Positions 51,962 to 61,475 of a DNA stretch of 64,000 nt are shown here, one piece after another. The position numbers and the translations under genes are program-made. The notes below the pieces were generated by a model. It was not told where the DNA came from and searched no databases. It was given only the letters and a program-made list of their open reading frames with translations. The DNA lies in assembly GCA_946624065.1 (NCBI GenBank), contig CAMORT010000002.1, positions 40,022-104,021 on the forward strand, read 5' to 3'. The stretch comes from F23-D06 sp002392325. Its GTDB lineage: Bacteria > Bacteroidota > Bacteroidia > Bacteroidales > WCHB1-69. The number at the start of each line of letters is the position of its first letter. Positions within the stretch are counted from its first letter, which is position 1.

Positions 51962-53059
51962 ATGAAAAAAGGTATCAAATACATCGTTTTTGCGCTGATT
52001 GCGCTCATCTTTATCGGGACTTTTGTCTTCCTGTTCAAGAAGTCACGCCCGCAAGAGGTTCGTTACAACGAATATGAAGTAACCTATATGGACATCAGCA
52101 AGAAGACGCTGGTGACGGGCAAAATCGGGCCGCGCAATGAGGTGGCGGTGAAGCCGCAAATCAACGGCATCATTGCTGAGTTGTATAAGGAGGCGGGCCA
52201 GGAAGTGAAAGAAAATGAGGTGATTGCCAAGTTGAAGGTGATTCCCGACATGAACTCGTTGAGTGCGGCGCAGAGCCGTGTGCGTCTGGCTGACATCAAT
52301 TACAAGCAGGCACAGAACAATTACGAACGAGAGAAAGCGCTCTATGATAAGAAGTTGATCAGTCAGGAGGAGTTTGAGCAGTCCACGCAGGCGCTGAATC
52401 AGGCGCGCGAGGAGAAGTCGGCGGCGCAAGATGCTCTGGAGATTATCCGCGACGGTGTTTCCTCTTCCAACGCCAAATCCAGTTCCACGCTGATCCGCTC
52501 CACCATCTCAGGATTGATTTTGGATATTCCCGTCAAGGTGGGCAACTCGGTAATTCAGGCCAACACCTTGAACGATGGCACTACCGTGGCTACGGTGGCC
52601 GATATGAACGATCTGATTTTTACGGGCAATGTGGACGAAACTGATGTGGGGTTGTTGCGCGAAGGCACTCCGCTGACCATTTCCATCGGTGCGTTGCAGG
52701 ATTACAGTTTTGATGCGGTGTTGGAGTATGTGGCACCGAAGGCGGTGCAAAACAACGGCGCTAACCAGTTTGAAATCAAGGCGGCGGTAAAACCACAGAA
52801 AGACAGGAAGATCCGTGCCGGTTACAGTGCCAATGCGGAGATTGTGCTGGAGAGTGCGAAGCAGGTGCTTGCCATTCCGGAGAGCGCGCTTGAGTTTTCG
52901 GGCGATTCCACGTTTGTGTATGTGAAACAAGGGATGGGATTTGAGAGAAAAGCCGTAAAAACCGGTTTGAGCGATGGTTTGAACATTGAAATCCGGGAAG
53001 GATTGAAGAAGGGAGATGTGGTTAGAGGAGCGAAGATTTTTGAGATGGGAAAGAAGTGA
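51962..53059 (+). CDS. Periplasmic adaptor (MacA/HlyD family)
   Basis: It has 365 residues from the ATG at 51962; a longer frame from 51887 would cross palindrome copy 5. One N-terminal span (YIVFALIALIFIGTFVFLF) is followed by a lipoyl-like beta domain (VAVKPQINGIIAELYKEAGQ), a coiled-coil hairpin (about 95-165), and a beta-barrel plus membrane-proximal domain. It bridges the permeases and the TolC-like channel. Confidence 0.9.
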   Translation: MKKGIKYIVFALIALIFIGTFVFLFKKSRPQEVRYNEYEVTYMDISKKTLVTGKIGPRNEVAVKPQINGIIAELYKEAGQEVKENEVIAKLKVIPDMNSLSAAQSRVRLADINYKQAQNNYEREKALYDKKLISQEEFEQSTQALNQAREEKSAAQDALEIIRDGVSSSNAKSSSTLIRSTISGLILDIPVKVGNSVIQANTLNDGTTVATVADMNDLIFTGNVDETDVGLLREGTPLTISIGALQDYSFDAVLEYVAPKAVQNNGANQFEIKAAVKPQKDRKIRAGYSANAEIVLESAKQVLAIPESALEFSGDSTFVYVKQGMGFERKAVKTGLSDGLNIEIREGLKKGDVVRGAKIFEMGKK

Positions 53060-53071
53060 TGCGCTATGTAC

Positions 53072-53113
53072 GCACCATTCCGTCTGTGAGCGTAGCGAAT
53101 GACGGAAACTCCA
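53072..53113. repeat. CACCATTCCGYC-family hairpin
   Basis: GCACCATTCCGTC, a GTGAGCGTAGCGAAT-type spacer, and GACGGAA form a seven-base stem hairpin. Its sequence matches the right half of the compound palindrome at 63312-63353 (GCACCATTCCGCC ... GAGCGAGCGGAATCTCC). Confidence 0.6.
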
Positions 53114-53152
53114 ACATATCAATTACATAAACCAAGATTAAACGAGTAAACA

Positions 53153-54463
53153 ATGAATAAGCGATTCCTATTAGCGATAGTTTTCCTGCAGGCCACGGTT
53201 TTGTTTGGGCAGGCGGGTGGTCCGTGGACCTTGGAGCAGTGCGTGCAATATGCGCAGGAGCACAACATTTCTGTCCAGCAGAGCGCACTGACAGTGCAAC
53301 AGCGGGCTATAGAGCTGAATACGGCCAAGAATAGCGTGTGGCCCGCGCTGCAGGCCAGCGCTTCCCAGAACTTCTCCTTCGGGCGCGGCATCTCGCAGGA
53401 CAACACATATGTGCGGTCCAACACCGCCAACACCTCCTTCGGGTTGGGCGGGAGTTTGAATCTGTTCACGGGTTTGCGCACTAAGAACAACATCGATATG
53501 GGCAAACTGAACCTTGAGGCCGCCAATGCCGACTGCGCAAAGGTTAAGGATGATATCCGCCTCGCTGTGACGCAGGCATACGTGCAGATTCTGTACAACA
53601 TGGAAATCTGTCGTGTGGCGCAGGCGCAGATCGACATCGACTCGGCACAGGTGGAGCGCTTGGAGATTTTGGCCGAGAATGGGAAGGTGGGCCCGGCGGA
53701 GGTGGCGGCACGCCGCTCTACGCTGGCACAAAGCCGCCTCACCTACACGCAGGCGCAAAACAATCTGAAGATGGCCTACTTGGATATGACCCAACTGCTG
53801 GAATTACCGTCTCCGGATGGCTTTTCCGTGGTGCCGCCCGATGTATCGGCGTTTGCTTTGGAATCGTTGCCGGATCCGGAAGTGGTTTTCAATGAGGCCA
53901 TTGCCTCACGCCCCGCCGTGAAAGCGGAAGAGATCCGATTGGATTATGCGCAGAAGAACATCGCCTTGGCGAAGAGTTCCTATTATCCCACCTTGTCCAT
54001 GAACGGCGGTCTGGTTACCGACTATTATGCCTTGTTGGGGAGTACGGGCAAGGGTTTTGGGTCGCAGTTGCGCGACAACTTCAGTCCCTATTTGGGCTTT
54101 TCGTTGAATGTGCCGATTTTCGACCGTTTGCAAACGCGCAATCAGGTGCGTGCCGCCAAGTTGCAGTACAGTAGCCAGCAGTTGCAGATGGACAATGTGC
54201 GCAAGTCGCTTTATAAGGAGATTCAGCAGGCCTATTACAATGCGGTGGCGGCCAAGGACAAATACGAGAGCAGCCGTTTGGCGGCGGAAAGTGCGCGGGA
54301 GGCGTTCGAATTGGCGCAGGCACGCTATGAGAACGGCAAAGGCACCGGCACCGAGTTTAACGAAGCCAAGAACAACCATTTGCAGTCTGCCTCCAACTTG
54401 GCGCAGGCGCAATATGAGTATCTGTATCAGAAGCAGTTATTGGAATTGTACAGGGGAAGATAA
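53153..54463 (+). CDS. TolC-family outer-membrane efflux protein
   Basis: It has 436 residues and a signal peptide (RFLLAIVFLQATVLFGQ). Two tandem OEP repeats: WTLEQCVQYAQEHNISVQQ at residue 25 and RPAVKAEEIRLDYAQKNIAL near residue 262, each leading to long helical hairpins. It is the last gene of the efflux operon and converges with the metallo-hydrolase gene five bases away. Confidence 0.92.
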   Translation: MNKRFLLAIVFLQATVLFGQAGGPWTLEQCVQYAQEHNISVQQSALTVQQRAIELNTAKNSVWPALQASASQNFSFGRGISQDNTYVRSNTANTSFGLGGSLNLFTGLRTKNNIDMGKLNLEAANADCAKVKDDIRLAVTQAYVQILYNMEICRVAQAQIDIDSAQVERLEILAENGKVGPAEVAARRSTLAQSRLTYTQAQNNLKMAYLDMTQLLELPSPDGFSVVPPDVSAFALESLPDPEVVFNEAIASRPAVKAEEIRLDYAQKNIALAKSSYYPTLSMNGGLVTDYYALLGSTGKGFGSQLRDNFSPYLGFSLNVPIFDRLQTRNQVRAAKLQYSSQQLQMDNVRKSLYKEIQQAYYNAVAAKDKYESSRLAAESAREAFELAQARYENGKGTGTEFNEAKNNHLQSASNLAQAQYEYLYQKQLLELYRGR

Positions 54464-54467
54464 TATT

Positions 54468-55313
54468 CTATTCTTTTCCGAAATCCTCCATTACGCCAGA
54501 GTAGGGGAGGTGCATTCCGGCCACCACTTTGTGGTGGTCTTCGATATATTGGTAAACCTGTTTGCGGGTGGCGACGGCTTTCTTCTGGTCCATGTCGTAA
54601 CGGGCGCAGTACTCGGGATGCGGAATCTGCAATGCTGCCGCATGGAGCAGGTCGCCGACAATGAGTAAGGGTCCGATTTCGTATAGTGTGTGTCCAGGAG
54701 TGTGCCCTGGCGCATCAATGGTCGCAATGAAACCCAATAGAGTGTCTCCGGCGGTGAAGCGGTGAACTCTGTCTCCGTACACCTTCAACATGTCTTGTGT
54801 GTTCTTGTCGCCTTGAAACCCCTTGAGTTCCTTATCGGCACAATACACCTCCGCATTCGGGAAAGAGGCTTTTCCGTTGGTGAGCATGCCGCCGATATGG
54901 TCGCCATGGCAGTGCGTAATACACACAGCGTCAATTTCTTCGGGGTCAATGTTGAGCATGACAAGCTTGTCTAACAACGCTCCGCCCCTGTCCAAACCAA
55001 GGCCGCTGTCGAACAGAATATATTTGCCATTTTTTCTCAAAAGGAATCCGTTGATGGCGGATTCGGTCTCTCCGTTGGGCATCAGTTCGGCCAATATTTT
55101 TTTGTCCGCTGTCGGGAAAAGAGATGCGGACATCGTGTTTTGCTTGTCCTGAAGCGTCCAGAAATCGAAATTATCGAAGTGGAAATGATAAACACCGGAA
55201 ATAATAGTGGTGTCTTTCGGTTCAGGGATAGGTTCTGCAATTTTTTCGGTTTTGGTGTGGCAGCTTGAAAACAATACTACACAGAGCAAAAGAAAGGGTG
55301 TTAGTTTTTTCAT
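54468..55313 (-). CDS. Secreted lipoprotein of the metallo-beta-lactamase fold
   Basis: It has 281 residues. A lipoprotein signal (FLLLCVVLFSSCHT) places the cysteine at about residue 19. Metal ligands are visible in THCHGDHIGG near residue 137, DAPGHTPGHT near residue 205 and GDLLHAA near residue 222. This arrangement fits quorum-quenching lactonase-like or general MBL hydrolases acting outside the cytosol. Its promoter -7 box lies at 55340-55333, divergent from the large surface protein. Confidence 0.85.
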   Translation of the reverse strand: MKKLTPFLLLCVVLFSSCHTKTEKIAEPIPEPKDTTIISGVYHFHFDNFDFWTLQDKQNTMSASLFPTADKKILAELMPNGETESAINGFLLRKNGKYILFDSGLGLDRGGALLDKLVMLNIDPEEIDAVCITHCHGDHIGGMLTNGKASFPNAEVYCADKELKGFQGDKNTQDMLKVYGDRVHRFTAGDTLLGFIATIDAPGHTPGHTLYEIGPLLIVGDLLHAAALQIPHPEYCARYDMDQKKAVATRKQVYQYIEDHHKVVAGMHLPYSGVMEDFGKE

Positions 55314-55332
55314 TGATGATATTTTTAGCGAA

Positions 55333-55340
55333 CAAAAATA
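55333..55340 (-). promoter_or_regulatory. -7 box of the MBL lipoprotein promoter
   Basis: TATTTTTG followed by TTCGC on the minus strand, 19 bases before the ATG. Confidence 0.5.
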
Positions 55341-55391
55341 ATTATTTTCTCACAATAATTGTAAAATAATCAAAATATTGCAAAATTAGTG

Positions 55392-55399
55392 TATATTTG
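55392..55399 (+). promoter_or_regulatory. -7 box of the large surface protein promoter
   Basis: TATATTTG followed by CCAC, 13 bases before the ATG at 55413; it excludes the GTG at 55389 as a start. Confidence 0.6.
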
Positions 55400-55412
55400 C
55401 CACTTTAAAAAT

Positions 55413-58079
55413 ATGAAAAAATTAATATTGTTTTGTGGGTTAATTATTATGGGGTTTGGGTTGCGGGCTCAGATTGATAACCTGTTTTGGTTTGCAGCTC
55501 CTGATATTTCCGCGAATCACGCGCATAATCCTATTACTTTTTGTTTCACCTCGTTTGGAAATCCCGCTACGGTTACCATATCGCAGCCAGCCAATCCGGG
55601 ATTCACACCTGTAACGGTGAATCTTAATCCATACAGTTATTACGCATTGGATGTGACCAGTCAGGAGAACATAGTGGAGACCGCACCAGTGAATACGGTT
55701 TGCAATTATGGTTTTAAAATCACTTCCACCACCAATATTACGGCATACTATCAGTTGGGTGCCAATAACAGCGAGATTTACACATTGAAAGGCCGTAACG
55801 CTTTGGGTACGGATTTTATAGTTCCGATGCAAAACTATCTGGTGGACGGTCCTCCTTCTGATCCTCGCAACAGTATTGAAATTGTGGCGACAGAAGATAA
55901 TACGGTAGTGACCATCACACCATCTCAACCGATAGCAGGAGGTGTTCCGGCAGGTGTGCCTATCACGATCACACTCAATGCTGGCCAATCTTATTGTATA
56001 AAGTCAGCCGATCAGTCGGCAGCAGGCCATTTGACCAATACCCGTATCACATCCAACAAGCCCATTGCCGTGAATTCCACCGATGATTCTGTGGCCAGCA
56101 ATCAGTTTACCGGCTATTCCGGTCAGGATTTGGTGGGTGAACAAATTGTGCCCATTAAATATGCCGGCACACTCTTTATCGCCACGCGCAACAATAGGGC
56201 GTTTGAAGGTTTGACCATCTCGCCCACCCAGGATTCAACGAGTGTGTATATCAATGGCAGCACTACTCCTGTGGCGTTTTTGAATTTGAATGACTCCTAT
56301 ACTTATATGCTCAGTCAGTCACCATTGGAAGCCACGATGATAACCTCTGACAAGCCGATTTTCGTTTTCGAGGTTACCGGTTCTGACGGAGAGTGTGGTG
56401 GAACAGTGCTTCCCGCTATCGGGTGCACGGGCTCGCAAGAAGTGGTTTACGCCCGTCCTTCATACTCCACCAATATGAAACTCTCGGTTGTGGTGCGAAC
56501 CAGCGATGTGGCCGGTTTTACCGTCAACGGTTCCACAACGATGTTGGCGCCGAGCAATTTCATCCAGCTCCCTTACGATCCCACTTGGTCTTATTGCTAT
56601 AAGGATTTTTCCTCGCTGATTCCAACCCAAACGGTGATGATTATTAAAAACACAATGGGTCCATTCCATTTGGGCATTTTGGATTACTATTCCATGATGT
56701 CCTCTTCGTTGGGATATTTCAGCGGCTACAACTCCCAAGGTGTGGTGGAACTGGTGATGGATGATGAGTATTGCTTCGGAGAGCGCGTGGAGTTCACTTA
56801 CCGCGCCAACGATGTGGATACTATAAAATTGGTGACACCGTCAGGTGACACATTGCTTCAACCTCCATTCATCATTGAGAACATTACCGCCCAAGATGCC
56901 GGATTGTATTACCTGTTGGCCCATAATGTCAAGGCCTGCGATGAGGATTGGACATACGATAGCATCTATATCCGTGTGGTGAATGTGGTAAAACCCGACT
57001 TGGGCCCCGATCGTTATCTTTGTTATGGTACAATTGGCCAGATTGAGTCTAATTATTCTTTGAGCAATGTGAATTTCCAATGGAATACCGGTGATACCAC
57101 AGCGAATATAAATGTTTATAGTAGTGGTACTTATGTTCTTACTGTAACCAGTTTGGAAACAGGTACTTCAACCGCTTGCTTTAATTCCGATACCGTTGAG
57201 ATACATTATTATCCTAAACCTATTGTGGATTTTGAGGCGGAAGGAGAGTTAACCGGATGTACGCCTTTGGAGGTGAAATTCAATAATCTTACTACCATTG
57301 ACACCAGCAGGATTTCTTATGTTTGGACGGTGTTGGACGAGTTCGGTCATTTGGTTTCACAATCCCTTGACGAGTCCCCCACCATCACCTTCCAGGACCA
57401 AGGAGTGTTTTCCATAATGTTGCTGGCCACTAGCGAGAATGGATGTGCCGATTCTGTTTATAAATGGCACTATATTCGTACTTATCTGCAACCGGAAGTT
57501 GACTTTTCTTTTACTCCTTCTGTAGTGTATTTGAATGGTGATGATGGTGCCGTTACATTTACGACCTATCTTTCAAACAACATTCAGGATTCCAGCAGTT
57601 TGAATGTGTTATGGGATTTTGGCGATGGTGAGCAGGATAATGAGAATTTGAATACGGTGCATCAGTATTCCACTTGGGGAGACTTTGTGGCCCATCTGAC
57701 GGTTAGCACCGAAGGGGATTGTAAGGCGGAAATCAGCCATACCGTTATCGTGGAGGCAGACTTAATATTCCCTAATATTATCACACCAAACGGCGATGGC
57801 TCGAATGATGTGTTTGCCATCGGCAACCTGAATACGGATATCAACATGGAAGATCCTGACGAATACAGGACCAATGAATTGATTATCTATGACCGCTGGG
57901 GGAAACAGGTTTACCACGCTCAGAACTATGACACCTACGCCAAAGACAATGAAATATATGTGGGCAGCCAGGTCTTTGCTGGCGAGAATTGCTCAGATGG
58001 TGTCTATTATTATGTCTTTTACTACAAAGGACATTATAAGGAGACCAAGTATAATGGTTCCCTTACCGTGATACGATAG
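55413..58079 (+). CDS. Secreted IgGFc-binding/PKD protein with type B (gliding-associated) T9SS sorting domain
   Basis: It has 888 residues from the ATG at 55413 and a signal peptide (LILFCGLIIMGFGLRAQ). Residues about 30-440 resemble the IgGFc-binding-protein N-terminal domain (TEDNTVVTITPSQPIAGG, ITSNKPIAVNSTDDSVASN, GEQIVPIKYAG). Later regions are Ig- and PKD-like (NVLWDFGDGEQDNENLNTVH near residue 735). The last 90 residues form a CHU_C sorting domain (FPNIITPNGDGSNDVFAIG, IYDRWGKQVY, GVYYYVFYYKG). It should be exported by T9SS and exposed on the surface or released. Binding to antibody is not implied by the domain name. Confidence 0.85.
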   Translation: MKKLILFCGLIIMGFGLRAQIDNLFWFAAPDISANHAHNPITFCFTSFGNPATVTISQPANPGFTPVTVNLNPYSYYALDVTSQENIVETAPVNTVCNYGFKITSTTNITAYYQLGANNSEIYTLKGRNALGTDFIVPMQNYLVDGPPSDPRNSIEIVATEDNTVVTITPSQPIAGGVPAGVPITITLNAGQSYCIKSADQSAAGHLTNTRITSNKPIAVNSTDDSVASNQFTGYSGQDLVGEQIVPIKYAGTLFIATRNNRAFEGLTISPTQDSTSVYINGSTTPVAFLNLNDSYTYMLSQSPLEATMITSDKPIFVFEVTGSDGECGGTVLPAIGCTGSQEVVYARPSYSTNMKLSVVVRTSDVAGFTVNGSTTMLAPSNFIQLPYDPTWSYCYKDFSSLIPTQTVMIIKNTMGPFHLGILDYYSMMSSSLGYFSGYNSQGVVELVMDDEYCFGERVEFTYRANDVDTIKLVTPSGDTLLQPPFIIENITAQDAGLYYLLAHNVKACDEDWTYDSIYIRVVNVVKPDLGPDRYLCYGTIGQIESNYSLSNVNFQWNTGDTTANINVYSSGTYVLTVTSLETGTSTACFNSDTVEIHYYPKPIVDFEAEGELTGCTPLEVKFNNLTTIDTSRISYVWTVLDEFGHLVSQSLDESPTITFQDQGVFSIMLLATSENGCADSVYKWHYIRTYLQPEVDFSFTPSVVYLNGDDGAVTFTTYLSNNIQDSSSLNVLWDFGDGEQDNENLNTVHQYSTWGDFVAHLTVSTEGDCKAEISHTVIVEADLIFPNIITPNGDGSNDVFAIGNLNTDINMEDPDEYRTNELIIYDRWGKQVYHAQNYDTYAKDNEIYVGSQVFAGENCSDGVYYYVFYYKGHYKETKYNGSLTVIR

Positions 58080-58097
58080 TCTCTATTTATCGTATCA
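58069..58097. terminator. Hairpin over the stop of the surface-protein gene
   Basis: TGATACGATA and TATCGTATCA form ten-base perfect arms with a nine-base loop; the left arm contains the stop codon. Only a short T-rich tail follows, so it is a weak or bidirectional terminator between this gene and metG. Confidence 0.5.
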
Positions 58098-58124
58098 ATT
58101 TGGATTAATATTGAATTCTGAACT

Positions 58125-60173
58125 TTATTTGACCGTGCTTCCCTCTTTCACGGTTTTTTGAGGTTGCATCAGACTGAGCGCGCCGTCGGCGTTTTCGGCC
58201 ATCAGCACCATGCCATGTGAATCCACACCCTTGATGTTCTTCGGAGCAAGGTTGATCAGCATCAGCACTTGTTTGCCGATGAGGTCTTGCGGCTCGTAAT
58301 ACTCAGCAATGCCAGACACAATCTCGCGTGTGTCCACCCCCGTGTTGACTTTCAACTTGAGCAGTTTTTTGGTCTTTGCCACTTTTTCGGCTTCCAAGAC
58401 GGTGACCACTCTCAAATCCATTTTCTGGAAATCCTCAAAGGAGATATCCTCTTTGGCGGGAACCGCGTCAGCGCTGGCGATTTCGTTGGCTTTTTTGGTG
58501 TCTTGCAGTTTCTGGATCTGCTTGTTCACCACCTCATCCTCAATTTTCTCGAAAAGATATTCGGCTGGATTGAGTTGGCTGCCCACTTTCAGCAGGTCGG
58601 CACGACCGCCATCCTGCCAATTCTTATTGTCTATATTTAGAATATGCTGTAGTTTCTTAGCGGTGAAGGGCAGGAAAGGCTCGCACAATACGGAAAGTGA
58701 TGCGCAAATTTGCAGAGATAGATGCAAAATGGTCTTCACGGCTTCCGGATCTTCTTTCTGTTTCTTCCAGGGCTCGGTGTCAGTGAGGTATTTGTTGCCG
58801 ATACGGGCCAGGTTCATAAATTCCTGCAACGCCTCACGGAAACGGTAATGTTCGATGGAATCGCCGATGATTTTCGGGAACTCGGCCATCTTGGCTACAA
58901 TTTCCTTCTCATAATCCGAATATTCGCCATGCTCGGGCACGATGCCACCATAGTATTTGTGTGTCAACACGACCGTGCGGTTCACGAAATTGCCAAAAAT
59001 GGCCAGCAACTCGTTGTTGTTGCGCGCCTGGAAGTCGGCCCATGTGAAGTCGGCGTCCTTGGTCTCCGGTGCGATGGCGGTGAGCGTATAGCGCAGCACA
59101 TCTTGTTTTCCAGGGAATTCTTTAATGTATTCGTGTGCCCACACAGCCCAGTTGCGGGAAGTGGATATCTTGTCGCCCTCAAGGTTAAGGAACTCGTTGG
59201 CGGGCACATTGTCGGGCAGGATGTAAGAGCCATCGGCTTTCAGCATGCAGGGGAAGATGATGCAATGGAAGACAATGTTGTCTTTGCCTATGAAATGCAC
59301 CAGTTTGGTGTTTTCGTCTTTCCACCATTTTTCCCATTCGGTATGGTGTTCGGCGGCCCACTCCTTCGTGGCGGAGATGTAGCCGATGGGCGCGTCAAAC
59401 CAGACATAGAGCACTTTCCCTTCAGCATCGGCCAGCGGCACTTTAACGCCCCAGTTGAGGTCGCGGGTGACGGCGCGGGGTTGCAGACCTTGATCAATCC
59501 AAGATTTGCACTGGCCATACACCGTCGGGCGCCAGTCGTCCTTATGTCCCTTGAGAATCCACTCTCTTAACCACGGATCATACTGATCCAAAGGAAGATA
59601 CCAGTGTTTTGTCTCTTTCAGCACTGGGGTGTTTCCGCTGAGTGCGGATTTGGGGTCGATGAGGTCGGTGGCATTCAAAGAGGTGCCGCACACCTCGCAT
59701 TGGTCACCGTAGGCGTGCTCGTTCTTACAGTGCGGGCAAGTACCTGTGATATAACGGTCGGCGAGAAACTGCTTGGCTTCTTCATCATAGTACTGCATGG
59801 AGGTTTTCTCGATGAGCTTACCCTCGTCGTACAGTTTCTTAAAGTAGGCGGCGGCGGTCTCATGATGGGTGGGGTTGGAAGTGCGTGAGTAGATGTCGAA
59901 AGAGATGCCGAGATCCTCAAATGCCTTTTTGATGATATGGTGATAACGGTCCACGATGTCTTGTGGGGTTACGCCTTCCTTGCGCGCTTTAATGGTGATG
60001 GGCACGCCATGCTCGTCTGAACCACCGATGAAAAGTACATCTTTGCCGTTGTTTCGCAAATAACGGGCGTAAATGTCGGCAGGGATATAAACACCGGCAA
60101 GATGGCCGATGTGAACAGGTCCATTGGCATAAGGAAGAGCGGATGTGATCGTGTATCGTTTAGGATTATTCAT
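58125..60173 (-). CDS. metG: Methionine-tRNA ligase
   Basis: Charges tRNA-Met with methionine. It has 682 residues. HIGH motif as HIGHLAG near residue 22; zinc knuckle CPHC...CEVC near residues 145-160; KMSKS-type loop as GDKISTSRN near residue 335; anticodon-binding helical domain; and a C-terminal tRNA-binding (Trbp111-like) domain from about residue 575 (LRVVTVLEAEKVAKTKKLL, VLMINLAPK). A TACTTTTG -7 box lies about 30 bases upstream. Confidence 0.96.
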   Translation of the reverse strand: MNNPKRYTITSALPYANGPVHIGHLAGVYIPADIYARYLRNNGKDVLFIGGSDEHGVPITIKARKEGVTPQDIVDRYHHIIKKAFEDLGISFDIYSRTSNPTHHETAAAYFKKLYDEGKLIEKTSMQYYDEEAKQFLADRYITGTCPHCKNEHAYGDQCEVCGTSLNATDLIDPKSALSGNTPVLKETKHWYLPLDQYDPWLREWILKGHKDDWRPTVYGQCKSWIDQGLQPRAVTRDLNWGVKVPLADAEGKVLYVWFDAPIGYISATKEWAAEHHTEWEKWWKDENTKLVHFIGKDNIVFHCIIFPCMLKADGSYILPDNVPANEFLNLEGDKISTSRNWAVWAHEYIKEFPGKQDVLRYTLTAIAPETKDADFTWADFQARNNNELLAIFGNFVNRTVVLTHKYYGGIVPEHGEYSDYEKEIVAKMAEFPKIIGDSIEHYRFREALQEFMNLARIGNKYLTDTEPWKKQKEDPEAVKTILHLSLQICASLSVLCEPFLPFTAKKLQHILNIDNKNWQDGGRADLLKVGSQLNPAEYLFEKIEDEVVNKQIQKLQDTKKANEIASADAVPAKEDISFEDFQKMDLRVVTVLEAEKVAKTKKLLKLKVNTGVDTREIVSGIAEYYEPQDLIGKQVLMLINLAPKNIKGVDSHGMVLMAENADGALSLMQPQKTVKEGSTVK

Positions 60174-60199
60174 ATTTTTCGTGTTTTTTATTAGGTCTG

Positions 60200-60207
60200 C
60201 AAAAGTA
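60200..60207 (-). promoter_or_regulatory. -7 box of the metG promoter
   Basis: TACTTTTG followed by CAGACC on the minus strand. Confidence 0.6.
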
Positions 60208-60247
60208 CACTTTTATTTTCTAGTACAATGTGCGATGTGCGATTTAT

Positions 60248-60289
60248 GGTCTCACATCTCACGTCTTTAGTCTAACGTCTATAGTCTCA
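60248..60289 (-). repeat. Tandem heptamer array 2, starting at a stop codon
   Basis: Six minus-strand units TGAGACT, ATAGACG, TTAGACT, AAAGACG, TGAGATG, TGAGACC. The first three bases (60289-60287) are the TGA stop of the 387-residue lipoprotein gene. Confidence 0.88.
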
Positions 60290-61450
60290 CTCCCCCGGTA
60301 TCGCCTCTTTTCTGATATAACGGAACGAGGTGCCTTGTTCCAGTAGCGGCCAGGTAGTAGAGGTGAAAGTCACCACTGCCGTGTCGCCTTTCAAGATTAT
60401 TTCCCCTCCGATAGGGTTGCCGGCGGCATCGGTGGCAGTGAATTCCAATCCATTGTCGCCCATCACGGCAAGACCGTCATCTAGGGTGGTAAGGCGTGGA
60501 ATCCCAATCTGAACATTATATTTTCCATCATTTCTGCGATATGAGATATCCAGGTTCGGTTCCCTATAATCCTCATCCAGATAACTTCCTTCAAATGGCC
60601 AAACCACGGAATTCTCATCCGATAATGTGAAATGACCGTCCTTATCTATCGTGATTCTGGCCGTCAAGGTGGGCATATTCTCATAGTGAAGCACCAGACC
60701 GGTCACAAATTTCACGCCGGGCACAAAATAAACATACAGGTCATCGCCGCTGATATCGTAGAACAGTTGTTCGCCAATCCATATCGCTTTTTCGTCGAAG
60801 TCACCCATATCTTTTACTTTGTTCTCACGGATGCAGAGTTCTCTCGCCCCTGAAGATATAATTTTATCAAACCAATGTCGTGGATTTGTCAGTTGCCTCT
60901 CAGGTTTTCGCTCTTCCGCGTAAAACGTAATCTTATCACTTTTTATAGAATAGCTGAACTTTTTGCATAGTTCTTCTTGCATAATATAAGGATCGATATC
61001 TCCTGCAAGATAGGCTTTTCCATCCTCATTAAATTTGATATGATATAATTTTTCCACAAAAACACCAGTGCCTTCCATCACGCCGCCTGTCAACCAAAGG
61101 GAATTGCGCTTCTTATCGTATCTTGCCAAAGGGTTTTTGCCATGACAAATCTCCGGAAAAGCCGACCAGACGCCATCTTTGCGGATCATAATTCCATATC
61201 CTTCCGAAGAAGTGCCATCCGTGAACCCATAAATGCTGTAAACCCCAACACCATCTTTCTTTTCGTCCAATAGTTTCTCATAATTTTCATCAAACCCGAA
61301 TTCTTCTTTGATTTTATTTACTTTTTCAGGAACTTCTGGCTTGAAAACGAAATCCAAAACCCCATTCAAGGGTTTGGTGTATTTCTGGTTACAGGAGTTG
61401 AGCGATAATCCAGCGATTACCAACAGTACGATGAGTGTTTTCTTTTTCAT
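60287..61450 (-). CDS. Lipoprotein of unknown function
   Basis: It has 387 residues with a lipoprotein signal (LIVLLVIAGLSLNSC, cysteine at residue 20). The mature part is a series of beta-like segments with charged turns (GYGIMIRKDGVWSAFPE, DGHFTLSDENSVVWPFEG); I recognise no domain. Its stop codon is the first unit of heptamer array 2, and the upstream MATE gene ends in array 3 in the same way. Confidence 0.6.
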   Translation of the reverse strand: MKKKTLIVLLVIAGLSLNSCNQKYTKPLNGVLDFVFKPEVPEKVNKIKEEFGFDENYEKLLDEKKDGVGVYSIYGFTDGTSSEGYGIMIRKDGVWSAFPEICHGKNPLARYDKKRNSLWLTGGVMEGTGVFVEKLYHIKFNEDGKAYLAGDIDPYIMQEELCKKFSYSIKSDKITFYAEERKPERQLTNPRHWFDKIISSGARELCIRENKVKDMGDFDEKAIWIGEQLFYDISGDDLYVYFVPGVKFVTGLVLHYENMPTLTARITIDKDGHFTLSDENSVVWPFEGSYLDEDYREPNLDISYRRNDGKYNVQIGIPRLTTLDDGLAVMGDNGLEFTATDAAGNPIGGEIILKGDTAVVTFTSTTWPLLEQGTSFRYIRKEAIPGE

Positions 61451-61475
61451 ATTGTTGTGCGGTTATACGATTTGT

